DNA from: Dyadobacter jejuensis
GTDB taxonomy: Bacteria; Bacteroidota; Bacteroidia; Cytophagales; Spirosomataceae
Assembly: GCF_003149085.1 (NCBI RefSeq)
Contig: NZ_QGDT01000009.1
Location: forward strand, 62,001-126,000
Length of the DNA stretch: 64,000 nt
Direction: 5' to 3'
Part shown: in pieces, positions 25,206-34,443 of the stretch
How positions within the stretch are numbered: position 1 is the first letter of the stretch
Layout of the letters: each line of letters starts with the position of its first letter
Made by a program: the position numbers and the translations under genes
The notes under the pieces: generated by a model
Databases searched by the model: none
The model's input: only the letters and a program-made list of their open reading frames with translations
What the model was told of the DNA's origin: nothing

Positions 25206-25799
25206 TTAGGATCTAATGAGCCTAGCAGGATTACCCCTCACGACAGCACCATGGGCTACGTTTTTGGTCACCACCGCTCCCGCCGCAACCAGACAATCCT
25301 TTCCGATACGAATGCCAGGGACAATGATGCTTCCGGCACCTATGCAGGTATTATCCCCTACCACTACCCCGCCACATAGCACGCTCCCCGGGGCTAGATG
25401 TACGAAATCGCCAATGCTACAACCATGGTCCACACGACTACCGGTGTTGACAATCACCTGTTTGCCGAGTATAGTTTGGGCCTGTACAATAGCCCCATGC
25501 ATCACCACAGTTCCCGGCCCTATCATTACTGACGTATCGACCACCGCCGAAGGGTGAATAGCCGTGCCAATCGGATGACGCAAAAAGGAATGAATGCGCT
25601 TACGTTGAACATTATCTCCTACGGCTACTAGTATCGACTCATGAGGAAATATGCTGGGCTTGTACTTTTGAAAAATAGGAATCCCCCGCACCAAGCAAGA
25701 GGCTGGTCGCTCATCGAATACCCCTGACACCCCTTCTCCAGTAGCCTGTAAAAGGCTAAGCAGAACAATACCATGACCTCCTCCTCCATATAGTAGCAT
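25206..25799 (-). CDS. PglD-like sugar O/N-acetyltransferase (left-handed beta-helix)
   Basis: 197 residues. N-terminal Rossmann-like sugar-nucleotide binding start LLYGGGGHGIVLLSLL (NeuD/PglD hallmark), then hexapeptide repeats (VVDTSVMIGPGTVVMHGAIVQAQTILGKQVIVNTGSRVDHGCSIGDFVHLAP...) with the catalytic His in DHGCSIGDF and a C-terminal coil. PglD acetylates the 4-amino sugar made by PglE using acetyl-CoA. Gene order with the neighbours is transferase (upstream), acetyltransferase, aminotransferase (downstream), all minus strand with gaps of 48 and about 58 bases. Confidence 0.92.
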   Translation of the reverse strand: MLLYGGGGHGIVLLSLLQATGEGVSGVFDERPASCLVRGIPIFQKYKPSIFPHESILVAVGDNVQRKRIHSFLRHPIGTAIHPSAVVDTSVMIGPGTVVMHGAIVQAQTILGKQVIVNTGSRVDHGCSIGDFVHLAPGSVLCGGVVVGDNTCIGAGSIIVPGIRIGKDCLVAAGAVVTKNVAHGAVVRGNPARLIRS

Positions 25800-25847
25800 C
25801 GACAGTATGGTTAGATGTGAAGTTTCTAAGGTTGATGCATTCGAATA

Positions 25848-26402
25848 TTAGAGGCTATTGCCCCCACATTGCTGGAAAAATGTCTGACAAAGAATGGACA
25901 TATCGAGCTGAAACGATAGATGATGAACATACCAAATGTCCAGAGACATTTTCCTTTCCCAGCCAATGGTATTTCGCCCCTGAATTTGAGCCCAGCCGGT
26001 AATTCCGGGACGAACCTGGTGTCGTTCGTTTTGTGCTGCCGTATACAGCGGAATATAGGAAGGCAATAAAGGGCGGGGCCCTACCAGACTCATCTCCCCT
26101 CTGATTACATTGACCAGTTGTGGCAACTCATCCAGTCCTGTTTTCCTAAGAAAACCACCCAATTTCGTTATCCTGACCTGATCGGGCAATGGAGCCCCTT
26201 CTACCAAGGGTTTTAAGGTTTTAAATTTATAGATTCGAAACAGTATGGCATCCTTCCCTGGACGCCACTGCAGGAAAAACGGATTTCCACCAAAATGTAC
26301 GGCTATCAGGGTGGCCAACAGCAATAATAAGGGGCTAAGCACGATCAGAACCAAAAGGGATAGGCTCAAATCGATTATTCGTTTTCCATGTCGGGCATAC
26401 AT
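25848..26402 (-). CDS. PglC-like phosphoglycosyltransferase (bacterial sugar transferase)
   Basis: 184 residues, the small monotopic form of the family. One N-terminal membrane helix (LSLSLLVLIVLSPLLLLLATLIAVHFGG), then FLQWRPGKDAILFRIYKFKTL, the catalytic Asp-Glu dyad in TGLDELPQLVNVIRGEMSLVGPRP and the C-terminal RPGITGWAQIQGRN. It moves a phospho-sugar from a UDP-sugar to undecaprenyl phosphate, starting glycan assembly at the inner membrane. With the two downstream genes it forms a PglC-D-E-like initiation module; it begins 22 bases after the E1 dehydrogenase stop. Confidence 0.94.
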   Translation of the reverse strand: MYARHGKRIIDLSLSLLVLIVLSPLLLLLATLIAVHFGGNPFFLQWRPGKDAILFRIYKFKTLKPLVEGAPLPDQVRITKLGGFLRKTGLDELPQLVNVIRGEMSLVGPRPLLPSYIPLYTAAQNERHQVRPGITGWAQIQGRNTIGWERKMSLDIWYVHHLSFQLDMSILCQTFFQQCGGNSL

Positions 26403-26424
26403 TGGGCTCCGTTACGGTGTCTAT

Positions 26425-28842
26425 CTACTCATATAAGGCGGGGTACTTGGACGGGTCGGCTTCGTGCATCATCGCATATACCCTTTCTACTATATCGTCC
26501 ACATTGGGTTTGGTAAAATAATCTCCGTCGGAGCCGTAAGGGGGTCTATGGTCCTTAGCAGAAATGGTTTCCGGAGCAGAATCGAGCCAACGATAGGCCT
26601 GTTGCTTCTCCACAACTTGTTGCATCATATAAGCGGAGGCACTGCCCGGCATATCCTCATCTGCAAAGATTACCCGGTTAGTCTTTTTAATAGACTCAAC
26701 GATGCGTCCATGCAAATCGAAAGGCAGAAGCGTCTGTACGTCGATAACTTCTATCTCAATGCCCAGCATACTGAGCTGTGCGGCTGCTTCGGTAACGATT
26801 CGACACATGGAGCCATAGGTCACTATGGTAAGATCTTCCCCTTCCTTAAGGACTTCCGGAACGCCCAATGGGAGGGCAATGGAATCGAGATTACTCGGTA
26901 ATGGCTCTTTTTGACGGTAAGCATTTAGAGGCTCTATCACCAGTGCAGGGTCGTCGCCTTGAAGGAGGGTATTGTAAAAGCCCGCCGCCTGGGTAAAGTT
27001 CCGAGGAACCAATACGTGCAGCCCCCGAAGGCTACTCAGCATCGTGCCTATCGGCGATCCCGAATGCCATATCCCTTCTAACCGATGCCCGCGGGTGCGA
27101 ACGATGAGGGGGGCCTTTTGCCCACCTGCCGTCCGATAGCGCAAACAAGCCAGGTCGTCTGTTAGTGGGGCAAGGGCATAATAAATATAATCGAAGTACT
27201 GGATTTCGACGATCGGTCGCAAGCCTCGCATGGCCATTCCGATCCCCTGGCCAACGATGGTCGTTTCCCGGATACCGGTGTCGGTAATGCGCCCTTCACC
27301 ATATTTGTCTTGCAATCCCGCAAAGCCTTGGTTTACGTCGCCAATTTGCCCTACATCCTCTCCTATTGCGATTACCTTTTTATTCCTCTCAAAAAGGCTA
27401 TCAAAAAAGCCCCTAATGACCTCCCGTCCATCTACCATTCTTTTTTCGCCAGCATATTCGGCCGGCACGGTAGGTACACGTAAAGGACTAAATTCCGTAT
27501 CACTGTAAAGATGGGTATTATACTTCTCGGCTCCCGTATGCAAGAGTTGATGAAGATGCTCCACCAGTATTTGCTTTTGGGAGGTGGGCGCCATACGCTC
27601 AATGCGCAATACTTTGCGTAGGCTCGCAGCGGTGTCCCTACGGGTAGGGAGGTAGGTCTTGGACAAATCGTGAATAACGTTGCTAATCTGCTCACTATGG
27701 CTGCTCTGGGACATGTATCCTTGTAGCAGCTGTAAAGTGGCCAAATAGCCAGCGTCTTGTTCCTGCCTGTAAGCCTGCCAAGCCATATTGCGCTCATGAA
27801 GGGCGGTTTCTTTGGCAGTAGCCTCTATTTCCTCCAGTTCTTCCTCCATGGCATAGCCATTCTCTAAAATCCAGTTCTTAAAGCATAAGTTACAGTCGTA
27901 CTCCCGTTCCCATTTCAACCTAGACTTGGTTTTGTACCTTTCATGCGATCCGGAGGTGGAGTGCCCCTGTGGCTGCGTGAGGTCGGTAACATGTACCAAC
28001 ACGGGCACGTGTCGGCTACGACATATATTAGCGGCTTCGCGGTAGGTCTCCAGTAAGGCGGGATAATCCCATCCTGAAACGGTAAAAATCTGTAGACCAG
28101 GCTCTTCTTCTGTACGCTGAAGCCCCGCCAAGGCCTTGGAAATACTTCCTTTGGTAGTCTGGTAGGCTACCGGGACCGAAATCCCGAAACCATCGTCCCA
28201 TACCGAGGTCAATAAGGGTATTTGTAAAACCCCGGCTGCATTCATACTTTCCCAGAACATGCCCTGCGAAGTAGACCCATCGCCTATGGTTGCAAAAACG
28301 ATTTCATTACCATTCCTAGTAAACTTTTCCATACCCGATAGTTCGGGTAAGTTACGAAACAGCTTCGATGCGTAGGCAATGCCTACTGCCCGGGGCATCT
28401 GCCCGGCCGTGGACGACACATCACAAATGGAATTGTACAATTGGGTCTGATCCACCCAGTCGCCGGACTCATCCAACCACCGAGTAGAAAAATGGCCATT
28501 CATCGATCGCCCGGCCGTACTTGGCTCATGTTCCAAATCGGCATGGGCATACATTTGAGCGAAGAAGGCCTTCCAGGTAAGGTTGCCAACGGCCGCCTCA
28601 ATGGTCTGGTCACGGTAATAACCTGACCGAAAATCACCTTGCTTATATACCCTCGCTAGGGCTAATTGTGCTAATTCCTTCCCATCTCCAAATATTCCAA
28701 ATTTTGAACGACCTCCCATGGTATCCTTCCTCCCCAACAAACTCACCTGCCGGCTTTCGCAGGCTAAGCGATAGTCAGCTAGAATGTTTTCCTTCTTTAA
28801 ATCCAAGGTGCCAGTTATTTGGTCTTTTAATAGCATATTCAA
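26425..28842 (-). CDS. Fused alpha-beta E1 component of a 2-oxoacid dehydrogenase complex
   Basis: 805 residues: E1 alpha (about 1-400) with the thiamine diphosphate motif GDGSTSQGMFWESMNAAG, then E1 beta (about 470-805) with KVIAIGEDVG, EIQYFDYIYYALAPLTDDLACLRYRTAGG and the C-terminal LPFDLHGRIVESIKKTNRVIFADEDM. The single-chain layout is common in Bacteroidota and usually acts with branched-chain or other 2-oxoacid substrates (2-oxoisovalerate type). No E2/E3 genes are in the window. Downstream, 22 bases away, the Pgl-like module begins in the same direction, so co-transcription is possible though functionally unexplained. Confidence 0.93.
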   Translation of the reverse strand: MNMLLKDQITGTLDLKKENILADYRLACESRQVSLLGRKDTMGGRSKFGIFGDGKELAQLALARVYKQGDFRSGYYRDQTIEAAVGNLTWKAFFAQMYAHADLEHEPSTAGRSMNGHFSTRWLDESGDWVDQTQLYNSICDVSSTAGQMPRAVGIAYASKLFRNLPELSGMEKFTRNGNEIVFATIGDGSTSQGMFWESMNAAGVLQIPLLTSVWDDGFGISVPVAYQTTKGSISKALAGLQRTEEEPGLQIFTVSGWDYPALLETYREAANICRSRHVPVLVHVTDLTQPQGHSTSGSHERYKTKSRLKWEREYDCNLCFKNWILENGYAMEEELEEIEATAKETALHERNMAWQAYRQEQDAGYLATLQLLQGYMSQSSHSEQISNVIHDLSKTYLPTRRDTAASLRKVLRIERMAPTSQKQILVEHLHQLLHTGAEKYNTHLYSDTEFSPLRVPTVPAEYAGEKRMVDGREVIRGFFDSLFERNKKVIAIGEDVGQIGDVNQGFAGLQDKYGEGRITDTGIRETTIVGQGIGMAMRGLRPIVEIQYFDYIYYALAPLTDDLACLRYRTAGGQKAPLIVRTRGHRLEGIWHSGSPIGTMLSSLRGLHVLVPRNFTQAAGFYNTLLQGDDPALVIEPLNAYRQKEPLPSNLDSIALPLGVPEVLKEGEDLTIVTYGSMCRIVTEAAAQLSMLGIEIEVIDVQTLLPFDLHGRIVESIKKTNRVIFADEDMPGSASAYMMQQVVEKQQAYRWLDSAPETISAKDHRPPYGSDGDYFTKPNVDDIVERVYAMMHEADPSKYPALYE

Positions 28843-29043
28843 ACGATACAGGGTGACGATTAGTTAAATTACAATTTTTTAAGGAGTGACCAAAATTATG
28901 GAGGAATTTATTATTCTTAGCTATATTCTGTATAACTTTCCGCTCTTATGTTAACGATGGTTAATGTTTAAACATTATTGTCATATAAATATTAACCTTG
29001 TACTTGGAAATATTTTCAACCATTTAAATCAAATACTGCAATC

Positions 29044-29421
29044 ATGAAATTATTCTTTTCAGCATTGGTTTTACTAATCGGTCTTTCAACCGTTAGTTTT
29101 GCGCAGAAAGGTGTTCTGAAATTTAAGGAAGAAACACACAAATTTGGAAAAGTACCTCAAGGAACTCCAGTTACACACGAATTTACTTTTACTAACACCG
29201 GATCCGATCCAGTGGTAATCTCCAACGTTACCGTATCTTGTGGCTGTACCACCCCCGTATGGTCCAAAGAACCCGTACTTCCTGGTAAAACAGGAACTGT
29301 CAAAGCGACCTATAACGCAGCGGCAGCAGGGGCTTTTAACAAGCCTGTCACCGTTTTTAGCAACACCGAAGGTGGGTCCATTACCCTGATGCTCAGTGGC
29401 GAGGTGGTAGCGAAGAAGTAA
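29044..29421 (+). CDS. DUF1573 periplasmic protein
   Basis: 125 residues with a signal peptide ending at VSFAQ. The DUF1573 hallmark is complete: FKEETHKFGKVPQGTPVTHEFTFTNTGSDPVVISNVTVSCGCTTPVWSKEPVLPGKTG, an immunoglobulin-like/ASH fold with the conserved CGCT pair. Such small secreted proteins are very abundant in Bacteroidota; the function is unknown. Stand-alone gene with its own terminator; the 200-base spacer upstream contains its promoter region but no clear consensus. Confidence 0.94.
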   Translation: MKLFFSALVLLIGLSTVSFAQKGVLKFKEETHKFGKVPQGTPVTHEFTFTNTGSDPVVISNVTVSCGCTTPVWSKEPVLPGKTGTVKATYNAAAAGAFNKPVTVFSNTEGGSITLMLSGEVVAKK

Positions 29422-29453
29422 CTTTAGGCATTTCGATTTCCTAAGAATATAAC

Positions 29454-29483
29454 AAAAGACCCGGCACACCGTCGGGTCTTTTT
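29454..29483 (+). terminator. Rho-independent terminator after the DUF1573 gene
   Basis: AAAAGACCCG (29454-29463) pairs with CGGGTCTTTT (29473-29482), extended by GC/GT in the loop region, followed by a T tract, 32 bases past the DUF1573 stop. Symmetric A/T tails could also stop transcription from the LptD side. Confidence 0.88.
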
Positions 29484-29567
29484 GTTGTTGGACTCCTCCC
29501 CAACAACCTTCCGACCCTACACAACCGATCTCCCTTACGCTGGGGCTATCCTACCGAAGCCAAGCCC

Positions 29568-32444
29568 TTAGTAAGCAGACTGATCATAGAATGAACGACG
29601 ACGAGATACTTTTAAGTCTTGAAGAATACTCGATTTCACCTTCAGGGTAAAGCTGTAATTACTCATCCGGGTTCTGCTGCCCGCAAAGGGCGTCCAGCTG
29701 AAGCTCATATCCCAGCAATGCAAATCTCTATAAAGGGTAAGCTGGGTAATGGTAGGCTTAAAGGCCACAAAATCGAAACCGGTGCTGCCACTAATCTTGA
29801 AATTTTTGGTAAGGCTCAGATCCCCCGTTACATTCACCGCCTGAACGATGGTAGTTTTTGATAACCCTGGTTTTGATAGGTTAAAATTGTAGTTGAGGCT
29901 TATATTCCATGGGATGGTATAATCCACATAGATCTCCGGGTTTTGCTGAATAAACTCCCTTTGTTCGGGAGTAGAAGTGCTATTCTCTCCTGGCTTTGGT
30001 TTATTATCCGACGACTGCTTAGGCGAAAAATTGGTCCCCAAAGTAAACCCTAGGTTTTGAAGATTAGCAAGCCCCTCACCCTGCGTGATAGCGAATTTAT
30101 TAATCTTTTTGCCTTGTGTATAATAGCTATCCTCCACGTAGCTATAGGGATCTAAGTTCATATTGAAATTTAGATTCAGATTCTTCCCCACCCTAGCATT
30201 CGCATTGACGGTGATATTGGACAGATTCAAGGAATCGGCCAGCAAGTTGTAATTCCCCCCAAGGCTTAAATTATCCAGTAACGACACCTTCTCAAACTGC
30301 TTGGCAGCGGTATCACTCTTGGAGCGTAGCTTCATTTCAAAGGAGTTATTAAGACTAAAAGACACGACGCTAGAGGCCCGCCCATTACTGATCCCGCTAC
30401 CTATTCCATTGAATTTTGACAAGGATAACTCCTTCTGATTCCCATCGAGGTCGGTAATATTAAGCTTCTGATAAAAGCCAAAGGAGCTACCCGTAAAGTC
30501 GGGTGTATAGGTAAAGGACAGAGAGGGTATTACCGTATGACGAATGGCTTCTAGCCTTTTCCCTCCTACAAAAAAAGTACCATAGAAACGGGTATTCAAA
30601 CCAGCCCCAAAGTTATAGGAGTATTGGGTACCCACCTTATTAAGGGTATCCATGCGGATATAACCCGGCTCCACCTCGGTGTAGCGATACTGCTTTGTAA
30701 ATACCTCCCCATTCAAGGACATACTAGGAGTAAGGTTAATAAAGCGAAAAACTTTGAAGTTCGGCAGAGAAATGGGGAGGCTATAATTTCCCGTAAACTG
30801 TGCATCCCGGAGCATATCAGGAAGATTACCCACAGAAAAGTCCAATATTTCCTGTTGATTGATCCTTGCGGTATCTATCTCATTGGTCAGCCGAAACCCT
30901 AAGCTGGTATAAGAGGTATCGATGGACGTTAACACGTTGCTCAAGGCATAGTCACCAGTAAAATCCATCCCCAATCGGAAACTTTCAAACCACCGACCCC
31001 TCGCATTTTTCAGTGCAAAGGGGGCGATTTGATTCACTCCAAAACTAAAATTGGAGTTAATATTGGTTTTGCCGTCCTCCTTGATTTGGGTAGTAGGATT
31101 GATCTGCCCAAAGTTCTGGTTAACCCTGAGGCTCGCCGCAGCACGCATATATTGGCCAATGGTACGGTTATACTGTACCGATGAACTGGCCACATTGGAG
31201 GTATACTTTTGTACATTAAACTCCTGAAATTGATTGTAGCTGTTGCTACTCACATTTACATTAGCCGAAAAGGTGGAGTTCCCACGAGGCTTGGGAGCAT
31301 GCGACCACAGGATACTGAAATCGTTGGTAACCCCCTTTTTGGTGAGTTGATCTATTTCATCACCCGATTTGTTTCGGTTATAATTAAATGAAAAGCTACC
31401 ATTATACCGATAACGCTTGGAATAGGTAGAAGCCAACCCTACCCCCCAGCTTCCTGTAGAGTAGATTTGTCCGGTAACTTGCGCATTGATATACTCACTA
31501 ATAGCGAAATAATACCCTCCATTCCGGAGGTAAAAACCGCGGCCATTGGGCTCTTCACCATAGGTAGGGAATATAATTCCAGACGTACCTATTTCTTTTT
31601 TCTTAGGAAAAGGGAAAAATCCAAAGGGGAGCGCTATAGGCAGCGGGACATCGCTGATCACCATATTAAACGGGCCGGATATGACCTGTTTTTGGTGCAC
31701 CAACTTGATTTTGGGGGCATTGATATAGAAGTGAGGATGCGTAAGCGTACAGGTCGTATACATCGCCTTATGGATGTAAAAATTACCCTCTTCATCCTTT
31801 TTGACGCGTTCGCCTCGGATATTACCATCCCCTTCCTGAGTAACGATCCCCTTGATAATGGCTTTTTTAGATTTGAAATTATACCTTATTTCTTTAGTAT
31901 TATAGGTAGTAGCCCCATCCTGAAAAATGGGTTCCCCTATCATTTTCGAAGTAGTACTGTCGAGGCTTCCCATGGCAAACACCTCGTTGGTAATCCAGTT
32001 TAGACGAATATAGTCGGCCTTTAAATTGATGGTCCCGTAGTTTACCTCCGCATTTCCATATAGATGTACCTCTTTCTTGTCGACCTCCATAATGGTAGAA
32101 TCCTGAGCCGTATACTTCACTACAAATTGAAGGTCGTCAGGGTTGGTCAGCGTATCTGCCGCTATAGAGTCGGTCTTGGCCACCATCACCCCATTGACCA
32201 AAACGCTATCCACCGCTAAGGAGTCTGTTTGGAGCCCTAAAGAATCGGAAATGGCCGAGGAGGATTTTTGGGCAATAGCGTCCCTCTTACCCCCTTCTGA
32301 TACCTTACCCTCGGTGGCTACCGAGGCACCAGCTGGTCCAGTTTGTTTTGGGATACTCTTTCTGACACAACCAACTATGCCAAACAATATCAAGCTTACG
32401 GATATAAGCGATATAATAATCGCCTTTTTTTTCAGTTCTAACAA
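29568..32444 (-). CDS. lptD: LptD-like outer-membrane LPS assembly protein (TTG start, lipobox)
   Basis: 958 residues. An N-terminal OstA/LptA-like beta-taco region (KKEVHLYGNAEVNYGTINLKADYIRLNW, and ERVKKDEEGNFYIHKAMYTTC) is followed by a long barrel with the family stretch PLPIALPFGFFPFPKKKEIGTSGIIFPTYGEEPNGRGFYLRNGGYYF. LptD inserts lipopolysaccharide in the outer leaflet. The start is TTG at 32444; the next residues form a signal sequence ending FGIVGC, which fits a lipobox (Cys26), unusual for LptD. It is divergent from the amidase gene across 74 bases. Confidence 0.88.
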   Translation of the reverse strand: MLELKKKAIIISLISVSLILFGIVGCVRKSIPKQTGPAGASVATEGKVSEGGKRDAIAQKSSSAISDSLGLQTDSLAVDSVLVNGVMVAKTDSIAADTLTNPDDLQFVVKYTAQDSTIMEVDKKEVHLYGNAEVNYGTINLKADYIRLNWITNEVFAMGSLDSTTSKMIGEPIFQDGATTYNTKEIRYNFKSKKAIIKGIVTQEGDGNIRGERVKKDEEGNFYIHKAMYTTCTLTHPHFYINAPKIKLVHQKQVISGPFNMVISDVPLPIALPFGFFPFPKKKEIGTSGIIFPTYGEEPNGRGFYLRNGGYYFAISEYINAQVTGQIYSTGSWGVGLASTYSKRYRYNGSFSFNYNRNKSGDEIDQLTKKGVTNDFSILWSHAPKPRGNSTFSANVNVSSNSYNQFQEFNVQKYTSNVASSSVQYNRTIGQYMRAAASLRVNQNFGQINPTTQIKEDGKTNINSNFSFGVNQIAPFALKNARGRWFESFRLGMDFTGDYALSNVLTSIDTSYTSLGFRLTNEIDTARINQQEILDFSVGNLPDMLRDAQFTGNYSLPISLPNFKVFRFINLTPSMSLNGEVFTKQYRYTEVEPGYIRMDTLNKVGTQYSYNFGAGLNTRFYGTFFVGGKRLEAIRHTVIPSLSFTYTPDFTGSSFGFYQKLNITDLDGNQKELSLSKFNGIGSGISNGRASSVVSFSLNNSFEMKLRSKSDTAAKQFEKVSLLDNLSLGGNYNLLADSLNLSNITVNANARVGKNLNLNFNMNLDPYSYVEDSYYTQGKKINKFAITQGEGLANLQNLGFTLGTNFSPKQSSDNKPKPGENSTSTPEQREFIQQNPEIYVDYTIPWNISLNYNFNLSKPGLSKTTIVQAVNVTGDLSLTKNFKISGSTGFDFVAFKPTITQLTLYRDLHCWDMSFSWTPFAGSRTRMSNYSFTLKVKSSILQDLKVSRRRSFYDQSAY

Positions 32445-32518
32445 ATAACGTATTTTTGCAATATGATCTCAAAATTAGCAGAGATTCTTCGAACAAGTAA
32501 CGCCGAAACTGAAAAATA

Positions 32519-33328
32519 ATGTTAAAAGTTCTTAAAATCATCATTACAACGAGTTTCCTAGTAGCCAGCCTGGCATTTAGCCTCCAGGAAAGGCCTGAGG
32601 ACGCTGTCCCTGCCAGGACATCGAGCACCATCGTGAAGACGGTCGTACTGGATGCAGGCCATGGCGGCAAGGACCCCGGGACCAGAGGGCGCCAAGCCCG
32701 AGAGAAAGATGTGGCCCTAAAGGTCGTATTGGAACTAGGGAAACGAATCAAGCAGGAATTCCCCGATGTCAAGGTACTCTACACCCGCTCCACTGACGTG
32801 TTTGTGGAACTCGACGAACGCTCGGCCTTTGCCAACCGCAACCGTGCCGATCTGTTCATATCCATACATTGCAATGCCACCCCTCGGGCCAGTACGGCCA
32901 AAGGCACCGAAACCTATGTGATGGGATTACATAAAACAGAAGGAAATTTAGAGGTGGCCAAACGAGAAAATTCTGTAATTTTGAAGGAAACCAATTATAA
33001 GGAAAAATATAAGGGCTTCGATCCCAATTCCCCCTTAGCACATATCATGCTGGCCAACTACCAGAGCGCCTTTATATCGAGCAGTGTACGGTTTGCCGAT
33101 CACGTAGAACGAAAGTTCAAAACGGTATCGGACAGGCAAAGCAGAGGTGTGAAGCAGGCAGGGTTCCTAGTGCTATGGCGAGCGGCCATGCCTAGTGTAC
33201 TCATCGAAACGGGCTTCTTATCCTCTTCTCAGGAAGAAAAGTATTTAGCATCAAGAGATGGTCAAAATGAAATTGCAGAAGTGATCCTTCAAGCTTTCAA
33301 AAATTATAAAAAAGATATGGACCGGTAG
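32519..33328 (+). CDS. N-acetylmuramoyl-L-alanine amidase (Amidase_3, zinc enzyme)
   Basis: 269 residues with a signal peptide (LKIIITTSFLVASLAFSLQ). Catalytic zinc motifs: VVLDAGHGGKDPGTRG with His and the following EKDVALKV glutamate, LFISIHCNATP, and PSVLIETGFLSSSQEE with the catalytic glutamate. It cleaves the amide between MurNAc and the peptide stem in the periplasm. No LysM or SPOR domain. The next gene, an MCE-domain protein, starts 60 bases later. Confidence 0.95.
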   Translation: MLKVLKIIITTSFLVASLAFSLQERPEDAVPARTSSTIVKTVVLDAGHGGKDPGTRGRQAREKDVALKVVLELGKRIKQEFPDVKVLYTRSTDVFVELDERSAFANRNRADLFISIHCNATPRASTAKGTETYVMGLHKTEGNLEVAKRENSVILKETNYKEKYKGFDPNSPLAHIMLANYQSAFISSSVRFADHVERKFKTVSDRQSRGVKQAGFLVLWRAAMPSVLIETGFLSSSQEEKYLASRDGQNEIAEVILQAFKNYKKDMDR

Positions 33329-33388
33329 TCCTTCATTAATATTTTAAACCTTCAGTTGTCCAGCCACTAGGCAGCTTTACTTTAGCCC

Positions 33389-34357
33389 ATGAAAATAAAC
33401 AAAGAAACAAAAGTCGGTATAATGGGCCTTTTCGCTGTGGCGATGTTGTACTTCGGCTTTCACTTGCTCAAAGGTTCCGATATTTTTTCAAAAACTTATA
33501 AATATTATGTCGTTTACGATAATATCGATGGACTCACGGTTTCGAACCCGGTCCTTCTGAACGGTCTAACCGTAGGTCGTGTTCAGTCGATCAGGCTCCT
33601 TCAAGACCGAAATAACCAGTTATTGGTGACGATGGACATCCAAAAGGGCATTGTCCTAAAGGATGGGACTGCTGCCATGCTCGCCGACGGGGGGCTCTTG
33701 GGTGGAAAAGTGATCCACCTGTCTATGGGGACGCTATCGCGCACCCTTACCGACCAAGATACCTTGAGAGGCAGCACAGAGGCGGGAATCTCGGCTTTAC
33801 TACAAGAAAAAGCACTGCCCGTAGTTACCCACGCCGATTCCCTGGTTAGAAACTTAAATGTCGTGGTGACTGGTTTTAAGGAAACCGGCCTTATCCTGAA
33901 TGAAGTTTTAAAGAATTACGACCAAACAGCGGCAAATTTGAATGGGCTATTGGCCGATAACCGACAGGCTTTGGCAGGAACAATGACCAATTTGAATCAG
34001 CTTTCGGCCTCTTTAGTCGAAACCGAAAAGCAACTTAAGCCCCTATTAGCCAAAACCAATACCCTAGCCGACTCTCTAAACGCTTTGCGCATCGGCGAAA
34101 CCCTTCAATCGGCCAATCGAACGATATCCGATCTTCAAAAAATCTTGGCGGGCGTTCAGGCTGGAAATGGAACTGCTGGTAAGCTGATTACCGACGAAAC
34201 CCTCTACAATAATCTTAACAAGACCATGGTGAGCCTCAATAAGCTCATGACTAACTTAAGAGAAGAGCCAAAGCGCTACGTCCACCTATCGGTATTTGGC
34301 AAAAAAGATAAAGGCCCCAAGGAGTCGCCGCTGGACAGCACCACGGTCATAGAGTAG
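33389..34357 (+). CDS. MCE/MlaD-family periplasmic protein
   Basis: 322 residues. One N-terminal membrane helix (KVGIMGLFAVAMLYFGFHLLKG) then the MCE domain: YYVVYDNIDGLTVSNPVLLNGLTVGRVQSIRLL (about 40-75) and GTAAMLADGGLLGGKVIHLSMG (about 95-115). The second half is a long helical/coiled-coil tail (LNEVLKNYDQTAANLNGLLADNRQALAGTMTNLNQL). MlaD proteins carry phospholipids between the two membranes together with an ABC permease/ATPase; those partner genes are not present here. The gene ends at a strong bidirectional terminator. Confidence 0.93.
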   Translation: MKINKETKVGIMGLFAVAMLYFGFHLLKGSDIFSKTYKYYVVYDNIDGLTVSNPVLLNGLTVGRVQSIRLLQDRNNQLLVTMDIQKGIVLKDGTAAMLADGGLLGGKVIHLSMGTLSRTLTDQDTLRGSTEAGISALLQEKALPVVTHADSLVRNLNVVVTGFKETGLILNEVLKNYDQTAANLNGLLADNRQALAGTMTNLNQLSASLVETEKQLKPLLAKTNTLADSLNALRIGETLQSANRTISDLQKILAGVQAGNGTAGKLITDETLYNNLNKTMVSLNKLMTNLREEPKRYVHLSVFGKKDKGPKESPLDSTTVIE

Positions 34358-34375
34358 ATACTCCATAGACATCTA

Positions 34376-34420
34376 AAAAGAATGGCCCTCAATCGTTTTC
34401 CGATCGAGGGCCATTCTTTT
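34376..34420. terminator. Bidirectional terminator between the MCE and TlpA-like genes
   Basis: AAAAGAATGGCCCTC (34376-34390) pairs perfectly with GAGGGCCATTCTTTT (34406-34420), 15 bp with A/T tails on both sides. It lies 18 bases after the MCE stop and 23 bases from the convergent TlpA-like stop. Confidence 0.93.
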
Positions 34421-34443
34421 ATAGAACCTTCCTTATAGCAGGA

